A DNA stretch of 64,000 bases from AP-15 sp963703745. Its GTDB lineage: Bacteria; Pseudomonadota; Alphaproteobacteria; ATCC43930; CGMCC-115725. Both the position numbers and the translations under genes were made by a program. The stretch's first letter is position 1; every line of letters starts with the position of its first letter. The stretch is from NCBI GenBank assembly GCA_963703745.1, contig CAVPFL010000002.1, positions 496,001-560,000 on the forward strand, given 5' to 3'. Shown piece by piece: positions 19,326 to 27,807 of the stretch. Under the pieces are notes generated by a model. It saw only the letters and a program-made list of their open reading frames with translations. It made no database searches and was not told where the DNA came from.

Positions 19326-19805
19326 TCATTCGATCCATAACCCGTGTTTTTTGTGCCAGTCTTCGATCGACAATTTTGGATAGCCGCCGAAGCAGTCGTC
19401 GTTGGGGCCGACCTCCGGTTCGACCCAGCTCGCTTTGTCGCGCAGCAGCAGATGCACGCTCGAAGGCGCCTTCGGCAGCTCAGTATCGATCGCCGAGGCA
19501 AACGGGTGAACCAGCTCGGGCCATTGCTGATCGCTGACCCAGAGCGGCGTGCCGCAGTGCTTGCAGTAATGCCGGTCGGCCGAACCCTTACGGCCGTCGA
19601 TCGGAGCATTCCATACCGCGAGCGCGTTTTTGCCCTGCACTTTGAGAGTATCGGCTATGCCCATGATATTGATCGCGTATCCGCCGCCGCCGGCACTCTT
19701 GCGGCAGATCGAGCAATAGCACCGCTGATACGGGTACGGCGTGTGGCTGTCGACGCTGAAGGTGATCGCGCCGCAGCGACAGGAGCCTTCGAGGCGCATC
19801 GGCAT
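19326..19805 (-). CDS. GFA family (CENP-V/formaldehyde-activating-like) zinc protein
   Basis: A 159-residue GFA-family protein. Zinc ligands are visible as CRCG near residue 9, CYCSICRKS near 29-37, and CKHCGTPL near 82. The family contains a protein first described as glutathione-dependent formaldehyde-activating enzyme, but most members are uncharacterised thiol adduct-binding proteins. The C-terminus (DWHKKHGLWIE) is complete. It ends beside a broken toxin-antitoxin remnant and has no pathway neighbours. Confidence 0.85.
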   Translation of the reverse strand: MPMRLEGSCRCGAITFSVDSHTPYPYQRCYCSICRKSAGGGGYAINIMGIADTLKVQGKNALAVWNAPIDGRKGSADRHYCKHCGTPLWVSDQQWPELVHPFASAIDTELPKAPSSVHLLLRDKASWVEPEVGPNDDCFGGYPKLSIEDWHKKHGLWIE

Positions 19806-20065
19806 TTAGATCTCCTCGGGTGTGGCCCAGTCCAGGACATCGAGCCCGGGTACGCGCGCGAACTCGGGCTGGTTGGCGGTCACGAGAGTTGCGCCATGGC
19901 GGCGCGCTTGCGTGGCGATCAGCAGGGCGTAATGGCCGACCCGGCTCACGCGGACCTCCTTTCTCGGCAGGCGGAACTCCTCGGGAAGCCCACCGCCTGG
20001 CTGCGGCCGTGAGTGAACAGCTTGGCGGTCTTGGTCTCGGCGATGCTGACGATGCTTCGTTATGA
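19806..20065 (-). pseudogene. vapBC remnant: VapB N-terminus fused to VapC C-terminus
   Basis: Read leftward from about 20065 the first part matches a VapB/AbrB-type antitoxin (AKLFTHGRSQAVGFP, then after a one-base shift EEFRLPRKEVRVSRVG). It then passes without a break into the C-terminal third of a VapC PIN toxin (ATQARRHGATLVTANQPEFARVPGLDVLDW). The middle of the operon, including the end of vapB and most of vapC, has been deleted. No functional product is expected. Confidence 0.65.
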
Positions 20066-20526
20066 TGGCTATCGAGGTAGATACCAACTTGTGTGAATGG
20101 GGTCACGCGCGATCGGGTGGCCGGTACCGCCACTTGTCGGACGGAGGTTCGACATTATCTTATTACGATCGCAATTGCGTAATATTGTCAAATTTATCAT
20201 GATCGGAGTCCGCGCAATGGGTGCTTTGTCGCCTCCCCTGTTGTCCCCCTGATAGGCCGATTGCGCCCCCTGTACGGCGCCCGGAGCACCCTGTTCGCGC
20301 GTGCCGCAGCCTGGCTCGTAACTCATTGAGTAAACTTACTTTATTGGCGATGCGAGGGCTCCGACTTCCAGGCCGATTCGATGATTCGCCCTGTTTTCCG
20401 GCTTTTACAGGGGCGGGAGAATTGCGCCGGACCCGGCGGAAGATCATCGTCGCAAAAGTGGACACCAGCGCTGACCCGCGGCAAAGTTGAGCTCGCGTAT
20501 CGCTCGGGTTTGCCGGCAGGGAGGCC
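20066..20526. other. Gene-free stretch
   Basis: About 460 bp without a convincing gene between the vapBC remnant and the response regulators. Short ORFs here lack family features and ribosome sites. The segment includes AT-richer patches near 20155-20200 and 20325-20345 that may hold promoters for the rightward genes, but no clear -35/-10 pair was identified. Confidence 0.5.
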
Positions 20527-21429
20527 ATGGACCCGCGGCCCCATATCGTCGTGGTCGAGGACGAAGCCACACAGCGGCAATTGCTCGCCGACTATCTCGC
20601 CGGCCAGAATTTTCGCGTCAGCGCCGTCGATAGCGGCGCCGCTTTGCATCGGCTCGTCGAGTACGAGGCGCCCTCGCTGGTCCTGCTCGATGTTGGCTTG
20701 CCGGGTGAAGACGGGTTCGCATTGGTGCGCCGGCTGCGCGAGAGGAGCAGCCGCATCGGCATCATCATGGTGACTTCGGCCGCCGACACGGTCGACCGCG
20801 TCGTCGGGCTGGAAACCGGCGCCGACGACTACATCACGAAGCCCTTCGAGCCGCGCGAGCTGCTGGCACGGGTCAGGAGCGTATTGCGCCGCCGCGGCGT
20901 GCCCGAGCGCGAGGCTACGTCGACGCGGCGCATCGCCGCCATCCTGGCGGCTGATGTCGCGGGCTACAGCCGGCTCGTCGGGGATGACGAGGAGGGCACT
21001 TTGGCGCGTGTGCGCGCTTTGCGCAGGGGGCTGATCGACCCCGAAATCGGGGCGCATCGCGGCCGCATTGTCAAGACCACGGGCGACGGCATCCTGATCG
21101 AGTTCGCCAGTGTCGTCGACGCGGTGCGCTGTGCCGTTGCGGTGCAGCGTGGCCTGGCAGGGGCCACCGACGAGCCCGCCGAGAGACGGCTCCAATACCG
21201 CGTCGGTATCAATGTCGGTGACGTGCTGACCGACGGCGACGACATCTTGGGCGACAGCGTCAACATAGCCGCACGGCTCGAAGCCATCGCCGAGCCCGGC
21301 GGCATCTGCCTCTCGGCCGCCGCCTACGAACAGCTGCGCGGCAAAATCGAGATCGAAGTCGACGATATGGGCGAGCAGGGTCTGAAGAACATCGCTCGCC
21401 CGCTGCGCACCTACCGCGTGCTGCTCTAG
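20527..21429 (+). CDS. Response regulator with C-terminal class III adenylate/guanylate cyclase domain
   Basis: A 300-residue protein with an N-terminal receiver (VVVEDEATQRQLLADYL; phosphoacceptor Asp in VLLDVGLPGEDG; Thr/Ser switch region MVTSAAD; Lys in ITKPFEPRELL) and a class III cyclase domain from about residue 138 (RRIAAILAADVAGYSRLVGDDEEGT, KTTGDGILIEF, YRVGINVGDV, GDSVNIAARLEAIAEPGGICLS). The metal-binding Asp pair (ADVAGYS; GDGI) and the transition-state Asn/Arg (VNIAARLE) are present, so it should be active. Phosphorylation would therefore be converted into cAMP or cGMP. Its receiver is a paralogue of the one encoded next door, three bases downstream. Confidence 0.9.
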   Translation: MDPRPHIVVVEDEATQRQLLADYLAGQNFRVSAVDSGAALHRLVEYEAPSLVLLDVGLPGEDGFALVRRLRERSSRIGIIMVTSAADTVDRVVGLETGADDYITKPFEPRELLARVRSVLRRRGVPEREATSTRRIAAILAADVAGYSRLVGDDEEGTLARVRALRRGLIDPEIGAHRGRIVKTTGDGILIEFASVVDAVRCAVAVQRGLAGATDEPAERRLQYRVGINVGDVLTDGDDILGDSVNIAARLEAIAEPGGICLSAAAYEQLRGKIEIEVDDMGEQGLKNIARPLRTYRVLL

Positions 21430-21432
21430 TCG

Positions 21433-22137
21433 ATGGACCTGCGGCCGCATATTGCCGTCGTCGAAGACGAGGCGGTGCAGCGCCAGATGCTCGCTGACTA
21501 TCTCGCCAGGCAGAACTTCCGGGTTAGCGCCCTCACCGATGGTGCCGCCTTGCGCCGGCTCGTCGAGCGCGAATTGCCGGCGCTGGTCATGCTCGATGTC
21601 GGCCTACCGGGCGAGGACGGGTTCGCGCTGGCGCGCTGGCTGCGTGAGAAGAGCGGCCGCGTCGGCATCATCATGGTGACCGCTGCCGGCGATACCGTCG
21701 ACCGGGTGGTCGGGCTCGAGACCGGTGCCGACGACTACATCTCCAAGCCGTTTGAGCCGCGCGAGCTGTTGGCGCGGGTCAAGAGCGTATTGCGGCGCGC
21801 CGTCGGGGTGCCGGCGGCCGGCGCGCGCGTGCGCATCGGCCGGCGGGTGCTCGATCTCGAGCGCCGAGTGTTGGTCGATCCCGAAGACGGCGGGGAGGAG
21901 CGCCTGGCCGCGAGCGAGTTCGACCTGTTGAAGGTTTTTGCCGAAAACCCCAACCGGCCCTTGATGCGCGACTGGCTGCTGGAGGTCACCGCCCATCGCG
22001 AGGCCGACGCTTATGATCGCGCCATCGACCTGCGCATCACCCGGCTGCGCCGCAAGATCGAGACCGACCCCGCCCATCCCGAGGCGATCCGCACCGTGCG
22101 CGGGGTCGGCTACATGTTCGTCCCCCCGAAGGACTGA
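21433..22137 (+). CDS. OmpR/PhoB-family response regulator
   Basis: A 234-residue regulator: receiver (residues about 6-118, with Asp in VMLDVGLPGEDG and Lys in ISKPFEPRELL) and a winged-helix DNA-binding domain (about 135-230; LAASEFDLLKVFAENPNRPLMRDWLL, RAIDLRITRLRRKIE, RTVRGVGYMF). The receiver is strikingly similar to that of the preceding cyclase protein, indicating tandem duplication followed by output-domain swap. No sensor kinase gene is adjacent. Confidence 0.92.
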   Translation: MDLRPHIAVVEDEAVQRQMLADYLARQNFRVSALTDGAALRRLVERELPALVMLDVGLPGEDGFALARWLREKSGRVGIIMVTAAGDTVDRVVGLETGADDYISKPFEPRELLARVKSVLRRAVGVPAAGARVRIGRRVLDLERRVLVDPEDGGEERLAASEFDLLKVFAENPNRPLMRDWLLEVTAHREADAYDRAIDLRITRLRRKIETDPAHPEAIRTVRGVGYMFVPPKD

Positions 22138-22150
22138 TCCCGCGACACCG

Positions 22151-23128
22151 TTATGCGGCCTCGGCGGACTTCCGCCCTTGCAGCACCTCGCGGATCCCGG
22201 CGATGATCCGCTTGCGGTCAGGAAAAACGTGGTTTTCGAGGACGGGGCTGTAGGGGATCGGCACCTGTAGCGCGCAGACCCGTTTCACCGGGGCCTTGAG
22301 CCGCGCGAACGTCGCCATATCCTCGGTGGCAACCGCCGCAACCTCTGCCGAGAAGCCGGCCGTCGGGCCCGCCTCGTCGGCGATGACGAGCCGACCAGTT
22401 TTCTGCACCGAGTTGCGGATCGTTTCCGTATCGAGCGGCACGAGCGTGCGCGGATCGACGACCTCGACCGAGATCCCCTCTGTGGCAAGTTCTTCGGCCG
22501 CGGCCAGCGCCTCGTGCACCAGCCAGGCCAGCGCGACGACGGTTACATCCTTGCCCTCGCGTTTGATGTCGGCCTTGCCCAAGGGGATCGTGTAATCCTC
22601 CTCCGGCACCGGTCCCTTGCGGGTCATCAGCCGGCCCAACTCGAACGAGATGACCGGGTTGTTGTCGCGGATCGCCGTCTTCAAGAGACCCTTCATGTCG
22701 TAGGGTGTGGAGGGCAGGAACATCTTCAAGCCGGCCACATTCATAAACATCGAGTAGGGCGACTGAGAGTGCTGTGCGGCCACTAAGCCGCCGCCCCCGA
22801 CGGCTGCCCGATAAAGGATCGGGAAGGTCACCTGGCCGCCGAACATGTAGTGGATCTTCGCGGCCTGATTGACGATCTGGTCCATCGCGACAAAGCAGAA
22901 CGTCACCTGCCGCCAGTCGACGATCGGGCGGAAGCCGGAGCCCGCAGCGCCGATCGACATGCCGGTCAGTGCGGCTTCGGTGATCGGCGTCGCTCGAACC
23001 CGCTGGGCGCCAAACTCCTTAAGCAGCGGCGGCAGCGCGTCGGTCGACATGTAGAAGATCTTGGGGTCGCGCCGCATCTCCTCGGCCACGGCCTCGACCG
23101 CTGCCTCGTTGTACGTCAGCTCTCGCAT
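22151..23128 (-). CDS. 2-oxo acid (pyruvate/acetoin-type) dehydrogenase E1 beta subunit
   Basis: A 325-residue transketolase-like E1 beta protein. Recognisable segments are the N-terminal LTYNEAAVEAVAEEMRRD, TPITEAALTGMSIGAAGSG (TPP-site glutamate), QIVNQAAKIHYMFGGQ, AAQHSQSPYSMFMNVAGLK, and the C-terminal domain VVDPRTLVPLDTETI with PIPYSPVLENHVFPD. With E1 alpha it forms the alpha2beta2 decarboxylase that uses thiamine diphosphate. It follows the alpha gene by 15 nt. No E2 or E3 gene is adjacent, so the substrate (pyruvate, acetoin or branched-chain acid) is uncertain. Confidence 0.9.
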   Translation of the reverse strand: MRELTYNEAAVEAVAEEMRRDPKIFYMSTDALPPLLKEFGAQRVRATPITEAALTGMSIGAAGSGFRPIVDWRQVTFCFVAMDQIVNQAAKIHYMFGGQVTFPILYRAAVGGGGLVAAQHSQSPYSMFMNVAGLKMFLPSTPYDMKGLLKTAIRDNNPVISFELGRLMTRKGPVPEEDYTIPLGKADIKREGKDVTVVALAWLVHEALAAAEELATEGISVEVVDPRTLVPLDTETIRNSVQKTGRLVIADEAGPTAGFSAEVAAVATEDMATFARLKAPVKRVCALQVPIPYSPVLENHVFPDRKRIIAGIREVLQGRKSAEAA

Positions 23129-23143
23129 CGTCCGGTCCTCGCG

Positions 23144-24124
23144 TTAGGCGGCAAACACGTCGTCGGTTGCCTGCTCGGGCAGCGGGAAGGGGCTCGCCTC
23201 GGCGAAGGCGACGGCGGCTTCGAGCGCGGCCATGATGCTGCCCTCCATGCCACGCAGCCCCGAGTCGTCGAGCTCGCCCTGGTCCCTGAGCTGGCGTTCG
23301 AGCAGCGCGATCGGATCCTTCCGCTTCCACGCTTCGATCTCCGCCGGGTCGCGCACATCAGCCATGCCTCGGCGCTCGGTGTGGGCGCGCCAGCGGTAAG
23401 TCTTGCACTCGATCAAACTCGGGCCGCCGCCCGACCGCGCACGCTCGACGGCTGCGTTCGCCGCCTGATAGACCGCAAAGACGTCGTTGCCGTCGACCAC
23501 GACCCCGGGAATGCCGTAGCCGGCCGCCCGTGACGCAACATCGCTCAGCGCATGGGTCGCAGCGGCCGCCGTGTTCGCCGCGTACATGTTGTTCTCGCAC
23601 ACATAAAGCATCGGCAATTTCCAAGTCGCCGCAATGTTGAGGCACTCGTGAAACGGTCCCGCATTTGATGCGCCGTCCCCAAAGAAGGAGACCGCGACAC
23701 GCCCCTTGCCCTCCATCTGGGCCGCGAGGCCGGCACCGGTCACGATCGCGATCCCGCCCGCGACGATGCCATTGGCCCCGAGCATGCCGATGCCGAAATC
23801 GGCGATGTGCATCGAGCCGCCCTTGCCTTTGCAATATCCCGTCTGCCGCCCGTAGAGCTCGGCCATCATACGGTTGAGGTCGGCACCCTTGGCGATGCAG
23901 TGGCCGTGTCCGCGATGCGTCGAGATAATTCGGTCGCCATCGCCGAGCGCGCTACAGACGCCGACGGCGACCGCCTCCTCCCCGATATAGCAATGCACGA
24001 CGCCGTAGATCTTGCCGGCAAGATAGTCGGCCGAGGCGCGTTCTTCGAAGCGGCGGATGGTCAGCATCCGGCGCAACATCTCACGCTGCGTATCGGGTGG
24101 CAGGTTCGGCGAGAGGCTCTGCAT
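23144..24124 (-). CDS. 2-oxo acid (pyruvate/acetoin-type) dehydrogenase E1 alpha subunit
   Basis: A 326-residue E1 alpha protein with the helix MLTIRRFEERASADYLAGKI, the HRGHGHCIAKGAD block, GKGGSMHIAD, and the TPP/Mg motif GDGASNAGPFHECLNIAA ending in ENNMYAANT. These match acetoin dehydrogenase and PDH alpha subunits of Gram-negative type. It is first of the alpha-beta pair and is divergent from the TauD gene across about 150 bp. The sequence does not decide between pyruvate and acetoin. Confidence 0.9.
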   Translation of the reverse strand: MQSLSPNLPPDTQREMLRRMLTIRRFEERASADYLAGKIYGVVHCYIGEEAVAVGVCSALGDGDRIISTHRGHGHCIAKGADLNRMMAELYGRQTGYCKGKGGSMHIADFGIGMLGANGIVAGGIAIVTGAGLAAQMEGKGRVAVSFFGDGASNAGPFHECLNIAATWKLPMLYVCENNMYAANTAAAATHALSDVASRAAGYGIPGVVVDGNDVFAVYQAANAAVERARSGGGPSLIECKTYRWRAHTERRGMADVRDPAEIEAWKRKDPIALLERQLRDQGELDDSGLRGMEGSIMAALEAAVAFAEASPFPLPEQATDDVFAA

Positions 24125-24277
24125 GGCGGCGATCCCTCGGGGGTCGGTCAGGACTTAATTATGATGGGCCAGCGCTCGGAGGCTGGCAACCATAACGTCG
24201 GCACTGCTGTCGTGAGCTGGCTTTCGGAGTAGGATCGCTCGCAGCTCACTTTGGTCATCAGCCTTTCGGAGGAAGCG

Positions 24278-25162
24278 ATGCTTCTGGAAAGCCGCGTGCT
24301 GGGTAACCGCGTCGCTTGCGAGGTCGTCGGGCTGCGCCTTTGGGAGCCGCAGGACGATCAGACGATCGATTGGCTGCGCGCCTTGTGGGCCCAGCATCCG
24401 GTGCTGGTATTTCGCCGGCAAGCCCTCTCCGAGGATGAACTGGTCGATTTCAGCGCTCGCTTTGGCCCGCTCGAGCGTACCGTCCGCACCGATTGGGCGT
24501 CTCCGGCGCGACCCGAGGTGAGCCTGATCTCAAATCTGAAGGATGCGCAGGCAAAGCCGATCGGCGGTCTTGGCGACGGCGAGATTCAATGGCACTCGGA
24601 CCAATCCTACATGCTGAACCCGGCGACCGGGGCAATGCTCTATGCGCTCGAGCTGCCGCCGGAGGGAGGAGCAACCTCCTGGGTAGATTTGAGCGCAGCC
24701 TATGCGGGCCTGCCAGCCCGTCTGAAGCGCGCCGTGGACGGAAAATGCGGGATCTTCAGCTACGTCAAGCGGCTGGCCGGCTACCAGGGCGTCGACCGGG
24801 TAATCTCAGAGGAAGCCAAGCGTAAGACGCCGCCGATCCTGCACCCGCTGGTGCACACGCACCCCGCGACCGGAAGAAGGGCGCTGTATTTGGATCGCAC
24901 GACAACGGTCGGGATCGATGGGATGGACGAGGCATCAGGCTCGGCGCTGCTCGAGGAGATCTACGAGTTTGCGACGCAGCCCGAGTTCATCTATTGCCAC
25001 CACTGGCAGGTCGGCGATGCACTATTGTGGGACAATGGCTTCACGATGCATCGCCGGGAACCATTCGACCCGTCGGCGCGTCGCCTGATGAAGCGAACCA
25101 CGATGTTCTTGTCCCGTGAACGCCACATCGTCCCCGAGGGCGTGCTGGCGGCGGCAGCCTGA
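24278..25162 (+). CDS. TauD/TfdA-family Fe(II)/2-oxoglutarate dioxygenase
   Basis: A 294-residue non-haem iron dioxygenase. The iron-binding triad is visible as His and Asp in QWHSDQSYM (about residues 105-110) and a distal His in FTMHRREPFDPSARRLMKR (about 257), the Arg of that segment binding 2-oxoglutarate. The start is ATG 24278 because GGAGG lies 5 nt upstream; an in-frame TTG at 24251 is less likely. Family members hydroxylate taurine, phenoxyacetates or similar acids, releasing sulfite, phenol or other leaving groups. It stands 21 nt before a broken LLM monooxygenase gene and may have acted with it. Confidence 0.9.
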   Translation: MLLESRVLGNRVACEVVGLRLWEPQDDQTIDWLRALWAQHPVLVFRRQALSEDELVDFSARFGPLERTVRTDWASPARPEVSLISNLKDAQAKPIGGLGDGEIQWHSDQSYMLNPATGAMLYALELPPEGGATSWVDLSAAYAGLPARLKRAVDGKCGIFSYVKRLAGYQGVDRVISEEAKRKTPPILHPLVHTHPATGRRALYLDRTTTVGIDGMDEASGSALLEEIYEFATQPEFIYCHHWQVGDALLWDNGFTMHRREPFDPSARRLMKRTTMFLSRERHIVPEGVLAAAA

Positions 25163-25183
25163 GTTTGATTGAAAAGGTTCGTC

Positions 25184-25626
25184 ATGAAAGTCGGCCTGTT
25201 CATCAACACGCAGTTCCCAGAGGGCTTCAACCTCGCAGAACGCGTCCCGGAGATGGTGGTACAGGTGCGCGCGGCGCGCGACGCTGGGTTCGCATCTCTC
25301 TGGTTCCCGCATCACTGGCTGACCCATCCGATGCAGATGCTGCAGATCACGCCCGTGATGGGCTACGTTGCGGCGCACGCGCAGGGCATGACGATCGGTC
25401 CAAATATCCTGATCCTGCCGCCGCTCAATCCGGTGCATGTGGCCGAGGAAGCCGCCACGCTCGACGTGTTGACCGGCGGCAACTACATCCTTGGCGTCGG
25501 CCTGGGCTATCGCCAGCCGGAATTCGACGCATTTGGCATTAGCCTCAGCGAGCGGGCGCCTCGGTTCAACGAGAGCATCGCCTTGATGCGTCGGCTGTGG
25601 ACCGAGGAGCGGGTGAGCCACAAGGG
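25184..25626 (+). pseudogene. LLM flavin-dependent oxidoreductase, 5' half, cut by the casposon
   Basis: The N-terminal ~147 residues of a luciferase-like monooxygenase: MKVGLFINTQF, WFPHHWLTHPMQML, GPNILILPPLNPVHVAEEAATLD, LGVGLGYRQPEFDAFG and LMRRLWTEERVSHKG. The sequence then runs into the terminal repeat of the casposon and stops at 25669. The remainder of the same gene (RFYTVNDAGIGVKP onward) resumes at 39163, directly after the other terminal repeat. Joining the two copies of the duplicated GTGAGCCACAAGG restores one continuous frame of about 330 codons. Confidence 0.93.
25613..25626. repeat. Casposon target-site duplication, left copy
   Basis: GTGAGCCACAAGGG occurs here and again at 39163-39176. 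Because the element begins with a run of G, the duplication is 13 or 14 bp; 13 bp gives two terminal repeats that both begin with five G, 14 bp matches the length reported for other casposons. Both copies belong to the coding sequence of the interrupted LLM gene. Confidence 0.92.
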
Positions 25627-26755
25627 GGGGCCTCCCCACCACCACACCCTGGGGTCCCGCGAGAAGTAAGCCGTTGCCCCCCACAACCGGGACGCGAACT
25701 TGAGCGGAGCGAACGAGCGGAGCGAGCGCGACGAAGCGCAGCGAGATCGCACAAGGCTTTCTTACTGGCGCAATAGATTGCAGCACTGGGAGCAGTGGAA
25801 ATTCGCACTGGCGCAATAGATTGCAGCAACCAATACACTGGGCGCGCCGCTCGCAGTGGAAATCTCAGTAAAGCCGTTGATATTGCTGGGGTTGCAGTGC
25901 GGCTGCCACGGCAAGGCTCCGCCGGCGACCGCTGGGATGTCTCGATCGAGCTCGGCGACCGCGAGGCCGGGGACCGGGCCGATCGCCACGGCAAGGCTCC
26001 GCCGGCGACCGCTCGGGAGCCGCTGGCGTGCCCCTCGATCGCAGTCGAGGGCAGGCTCTGCCGGCCCTCGGGAGCCGCTGGCGTGCCCCTCGATCGCAGT
26101 CGAGGGCAGGCTCTGCCGGCCCAGCGGTCGCCGCAGCTGCCAGCCCGTGGCGATCGAGCGCGTCCCCTGCCTCGCGGTCGCCGGGCGCCGCCGAGGCTGC
26201 CCAGCGGGCGCCGCAGCTGCCAGCCCGTGGCGATCGAGCGCGTCCCCTGCCTCGCGGTCGCCGGGCGCCGTCGAGGCTGCCCAGCGGGCGCCGCAGCTGC
26301 CAGCCCGTGGCGATCGAGCGCGTCCCCTGCCTCGCGGTCGCCGGGCGCCGCCGAGGCTGCCCAGCGGGCGCCGCAGCTGCCAGCCCGTGGCGATCGAGCG
26401 CGTCCCCTGCCTCGCGGTCGCCGGGCGCCGTCGAGGCTGCCCAGCGGTCGCCGCAGCTGCCAGCCCGTGGCGATCGAGCGCGTCCCCTGCCTCGCGGTCG
26501 CCGGGCGCCGCCGAGGCTGCCCAGCGGGCGCCGCAGCTGCCAGCCCGTGGCGATCGAGCGCGTCCCCTGCCTCGCGGTCGCCGGGCGCCGCCGAGGCTGC
26601 CCAGCGGGCGCCGCAGCTGCCAGCCCGTGGCGATCGAGCGCGTCCCCTGCCTCGCGGTCGCCGGGCGCCGCCGAGGCTGCCCAGCGGGCGCCGCAGCTGC
26701 CCGCCCGTGCGATTCGAGCCGCTATGTTTCATCGGATACGGCGCCGGCGTTCGCG
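25627..26755. repeat. Casposon left terminal inverted repeat (~1.13 kb)
   Basis: Starting GGGGCCTCCCCACCACC, this sequence is repeated in reverse complement at 37701-39162 and ends at GGCGTTCGCG (26755). Its internal order is: unique ~140 bp end, one 43-bp unit, a unique ~70-bp spacer, one 80-bp unit (C) plus a partial copy, two 55-bp units (26012-26121), and about seven 80-bp units (A; 26122-26701). The inner edge contains the stop codon of the leftward gene at 26722. Confidence 0.93.
26122..26701. repeat. 80-bp tandem array A, left copy (about 7 units)
   Basis: CGTCCCCTGCCTCGCGGTCG recurs at exact 80-bp spacing (26161, 26241, 26321, 26401, 26481, 26561, 26641). Units differ at two alternating positions (CGCCGAGG or CGTCGAGG; GCGGGCG or GCGGTCG). 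Long ORFs through it in several frames result from 80-bp periodicity and high GC; they lack ribosome sites and are not considered genes. Confidence 0.92.
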
Positions 26756-27111
26756 TAGGCGGCCTTGCAGAAGCGGTCGCGGCCGTTCAAAAATAGGATA
26801 AATATAGCCCTCTCCCCTAGCGAAAGGTGAGGCTGGGCGGTTTCCGAAACATGCGCAGTACAAGGTACCGATTGCGCGAAGAACCAGCTGTACACCAGCA
26901 AGTCGAGGCCGCTCGCGACGAACCCGAGCCCGTCAACGAACACAAAGAGGAGCAATGCCCATCGCATGTGGTGGTGATCGAGCCGCTTGGGTGCGGCTGA
27001 ACTGCGTAAGACCGGCGAAAAGCTCCACCAATCCAGACGAATTTCCACGCGATACCGGCGATTGCGATCAAAGGTAAGCCGAACAATCAAAGCGAGCACA
27101 AGGCAAATCAT
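26722..27111 (-). CDS. Small membrane protein, C-terminus inside the terminal repeat
   Basis: From the ATG at 27111 (AGGAGG 6-7 nt upstream) the product is 129 residues with two hydrophobic segments: MICLVLALIVRLTF at the N-terminus and WALLLFVFVDGLGFVASGLD near residue 50. It ends AYANAGAVSDET, and the last residues and stop codon come from the casposon left terminal repeat. cas1 at the other end finishes with almost the same peptide (AGAVSDDET). It is the last gene of the leftward small-gene operon. No family is recognised. Confidence 0.6.
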   Translation of the reverse strand: MICLVLALIVRLTFDRNRRYRVEIRLDWWSFSPVLRSSAAPKRLDHHHMRWALLLFVFVDGLGFVASGLDLLVYSWFFAQSVPCTAHVSETAQPHLSLGERAIFILFLNGRDRFCKAAYANAGAVSDET

Positions 27112-27137
27112 AGGGAGCCTCCTAAAAGGATCTGATC

Positions 27138-27326
27138 CTAAAACGGATAATCCACGTTCGCCAGATGCGAGCGCGCGGAACAACCGCGAGGGTGGGGTGC
27201 GGGCACCGCGACGGATTGTAATCGCGTAAGTTGTGGAGGCGACGGCCCGTCATCGTACACAACCGGCATCACCGTCTTGCCATCCCAGCAGGGACAGCGC
27301 GGCCGTAAGAGATCGCCGCGCTTCAT
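27138..27326 (-). CDS. Hypothetical small protein (casposon cargo)
   Basis: Sixty-two residues, MKRGDLLRPRCPCWDGKTV at the start. Its ATG overlaps the stop of the upstream gene (27323) by four bases. A CPC motif near residue 12 might bind metal. No homology is recognised; the tight overlap is the main evidence that it is translated. Confidence 0.5.
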   Translation of the reverse strand: MKRGDLLRPRCPCWDGKTVMPVVYDDGPSPPQLTRLQSVAVPAPHPRGCSARSHLANVDYPF

Positions 27327-27589
27327 TTCCGCTCCGCCTCTATCACCCTCAGCGTGGCCCGCGCGGAACGGATCAGCGAGCGATAAGCCGCCTTCTCGCC
27401 GCAGAAATCGACGCCATCGGCATAATATTCGGCATCGCTCTTCAGGTCGGCCAGGGCGGCGTCATCAAGTTCGACAACGGCGCGTCTTCCATCGTCACGG
27501 ATGATCACGCGCTCGCCATCGTGATCGGAGCAGCGGTCATAGTGATCGCGCCAGAAGATGCCAGGCAGGATCAGGCGGCGCATCGTCAT
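27323..27589 (-). CDS. Hypothetical protein (casposon cargo)
   Basis: An 88-residue acidic protein (MTMRRLILPGIFWRDHYDRC; later VVELDDAALADLKSDAEYYADG). The start at 27589 makes an ATGA overlap with the stop of the upstream gene at 27586; an in-frame ATG two codons earlier is also possible. It resembles small accessory proteins of temperate phages and mobile elements in style but no family is assigned. It overlaps the next gene by four bases, so the operon is translationally coupled. Confidence 0.55.
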   Translation of the reverse strand: MTMRRLILPGIFWRDHYDRCSDHDGERVIIRDDGRRAVVELDDAALADLKSDAEYYADGVDFCGEKAAYRSLIRSARATLRVIEAERK

Positions 27590-27807
27590 TTCCATTCAGC
27601 CTGTCCGCGGCGCTGTGCCGCCTTGTTAATCGTCACGGCACAATGCGGACACCAGTTGGCGTCTATCACGTCGCCCTCGGTCAGCGGCATGCCGCAGGGG
27701 ATGTGCTCATACTCGGCATTTGCCGTTATGCGCCGCATCTCCGCTATGTCGGCAGCCGGAATGGTTCTCACGTCCCGGTGCGGTCCTGCCTGAATGATGT
27801 AGATCAT
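27586..27807 (-). CDS. Hypothetical small protein with possible zinc motif
   Basis: Seventy-three residues starting MIYIIQAGPHRDVRTIPAAD. Cysteines lie in YEHIPCGMPL and in NWCPHCAVTINKAAQ, so a CxxC-type metal site is plausible. Its ATG overlaps the stop of the 47-residue gene upstream by four bases, which selects this start over the longer open frame reaching 27933. Confidence 0.55.
   Translation of the reverse strand: MIYIIQAGPHRDVRTIPAADIAEMRRITANAEYEHIPCGMPLTEGDVIDANWCPHCAVTINKAAQRRGQAEWK

Noticed and set aside
25795..26801. Long overlapping ORFs on both strands through the left 80-bp array
   Set aside because: They arise because an 80-bp GC-rich unit cycles through all frames without stops. 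No ribosome site or domain, and the mirror-image ORFs occur in the right TIR.
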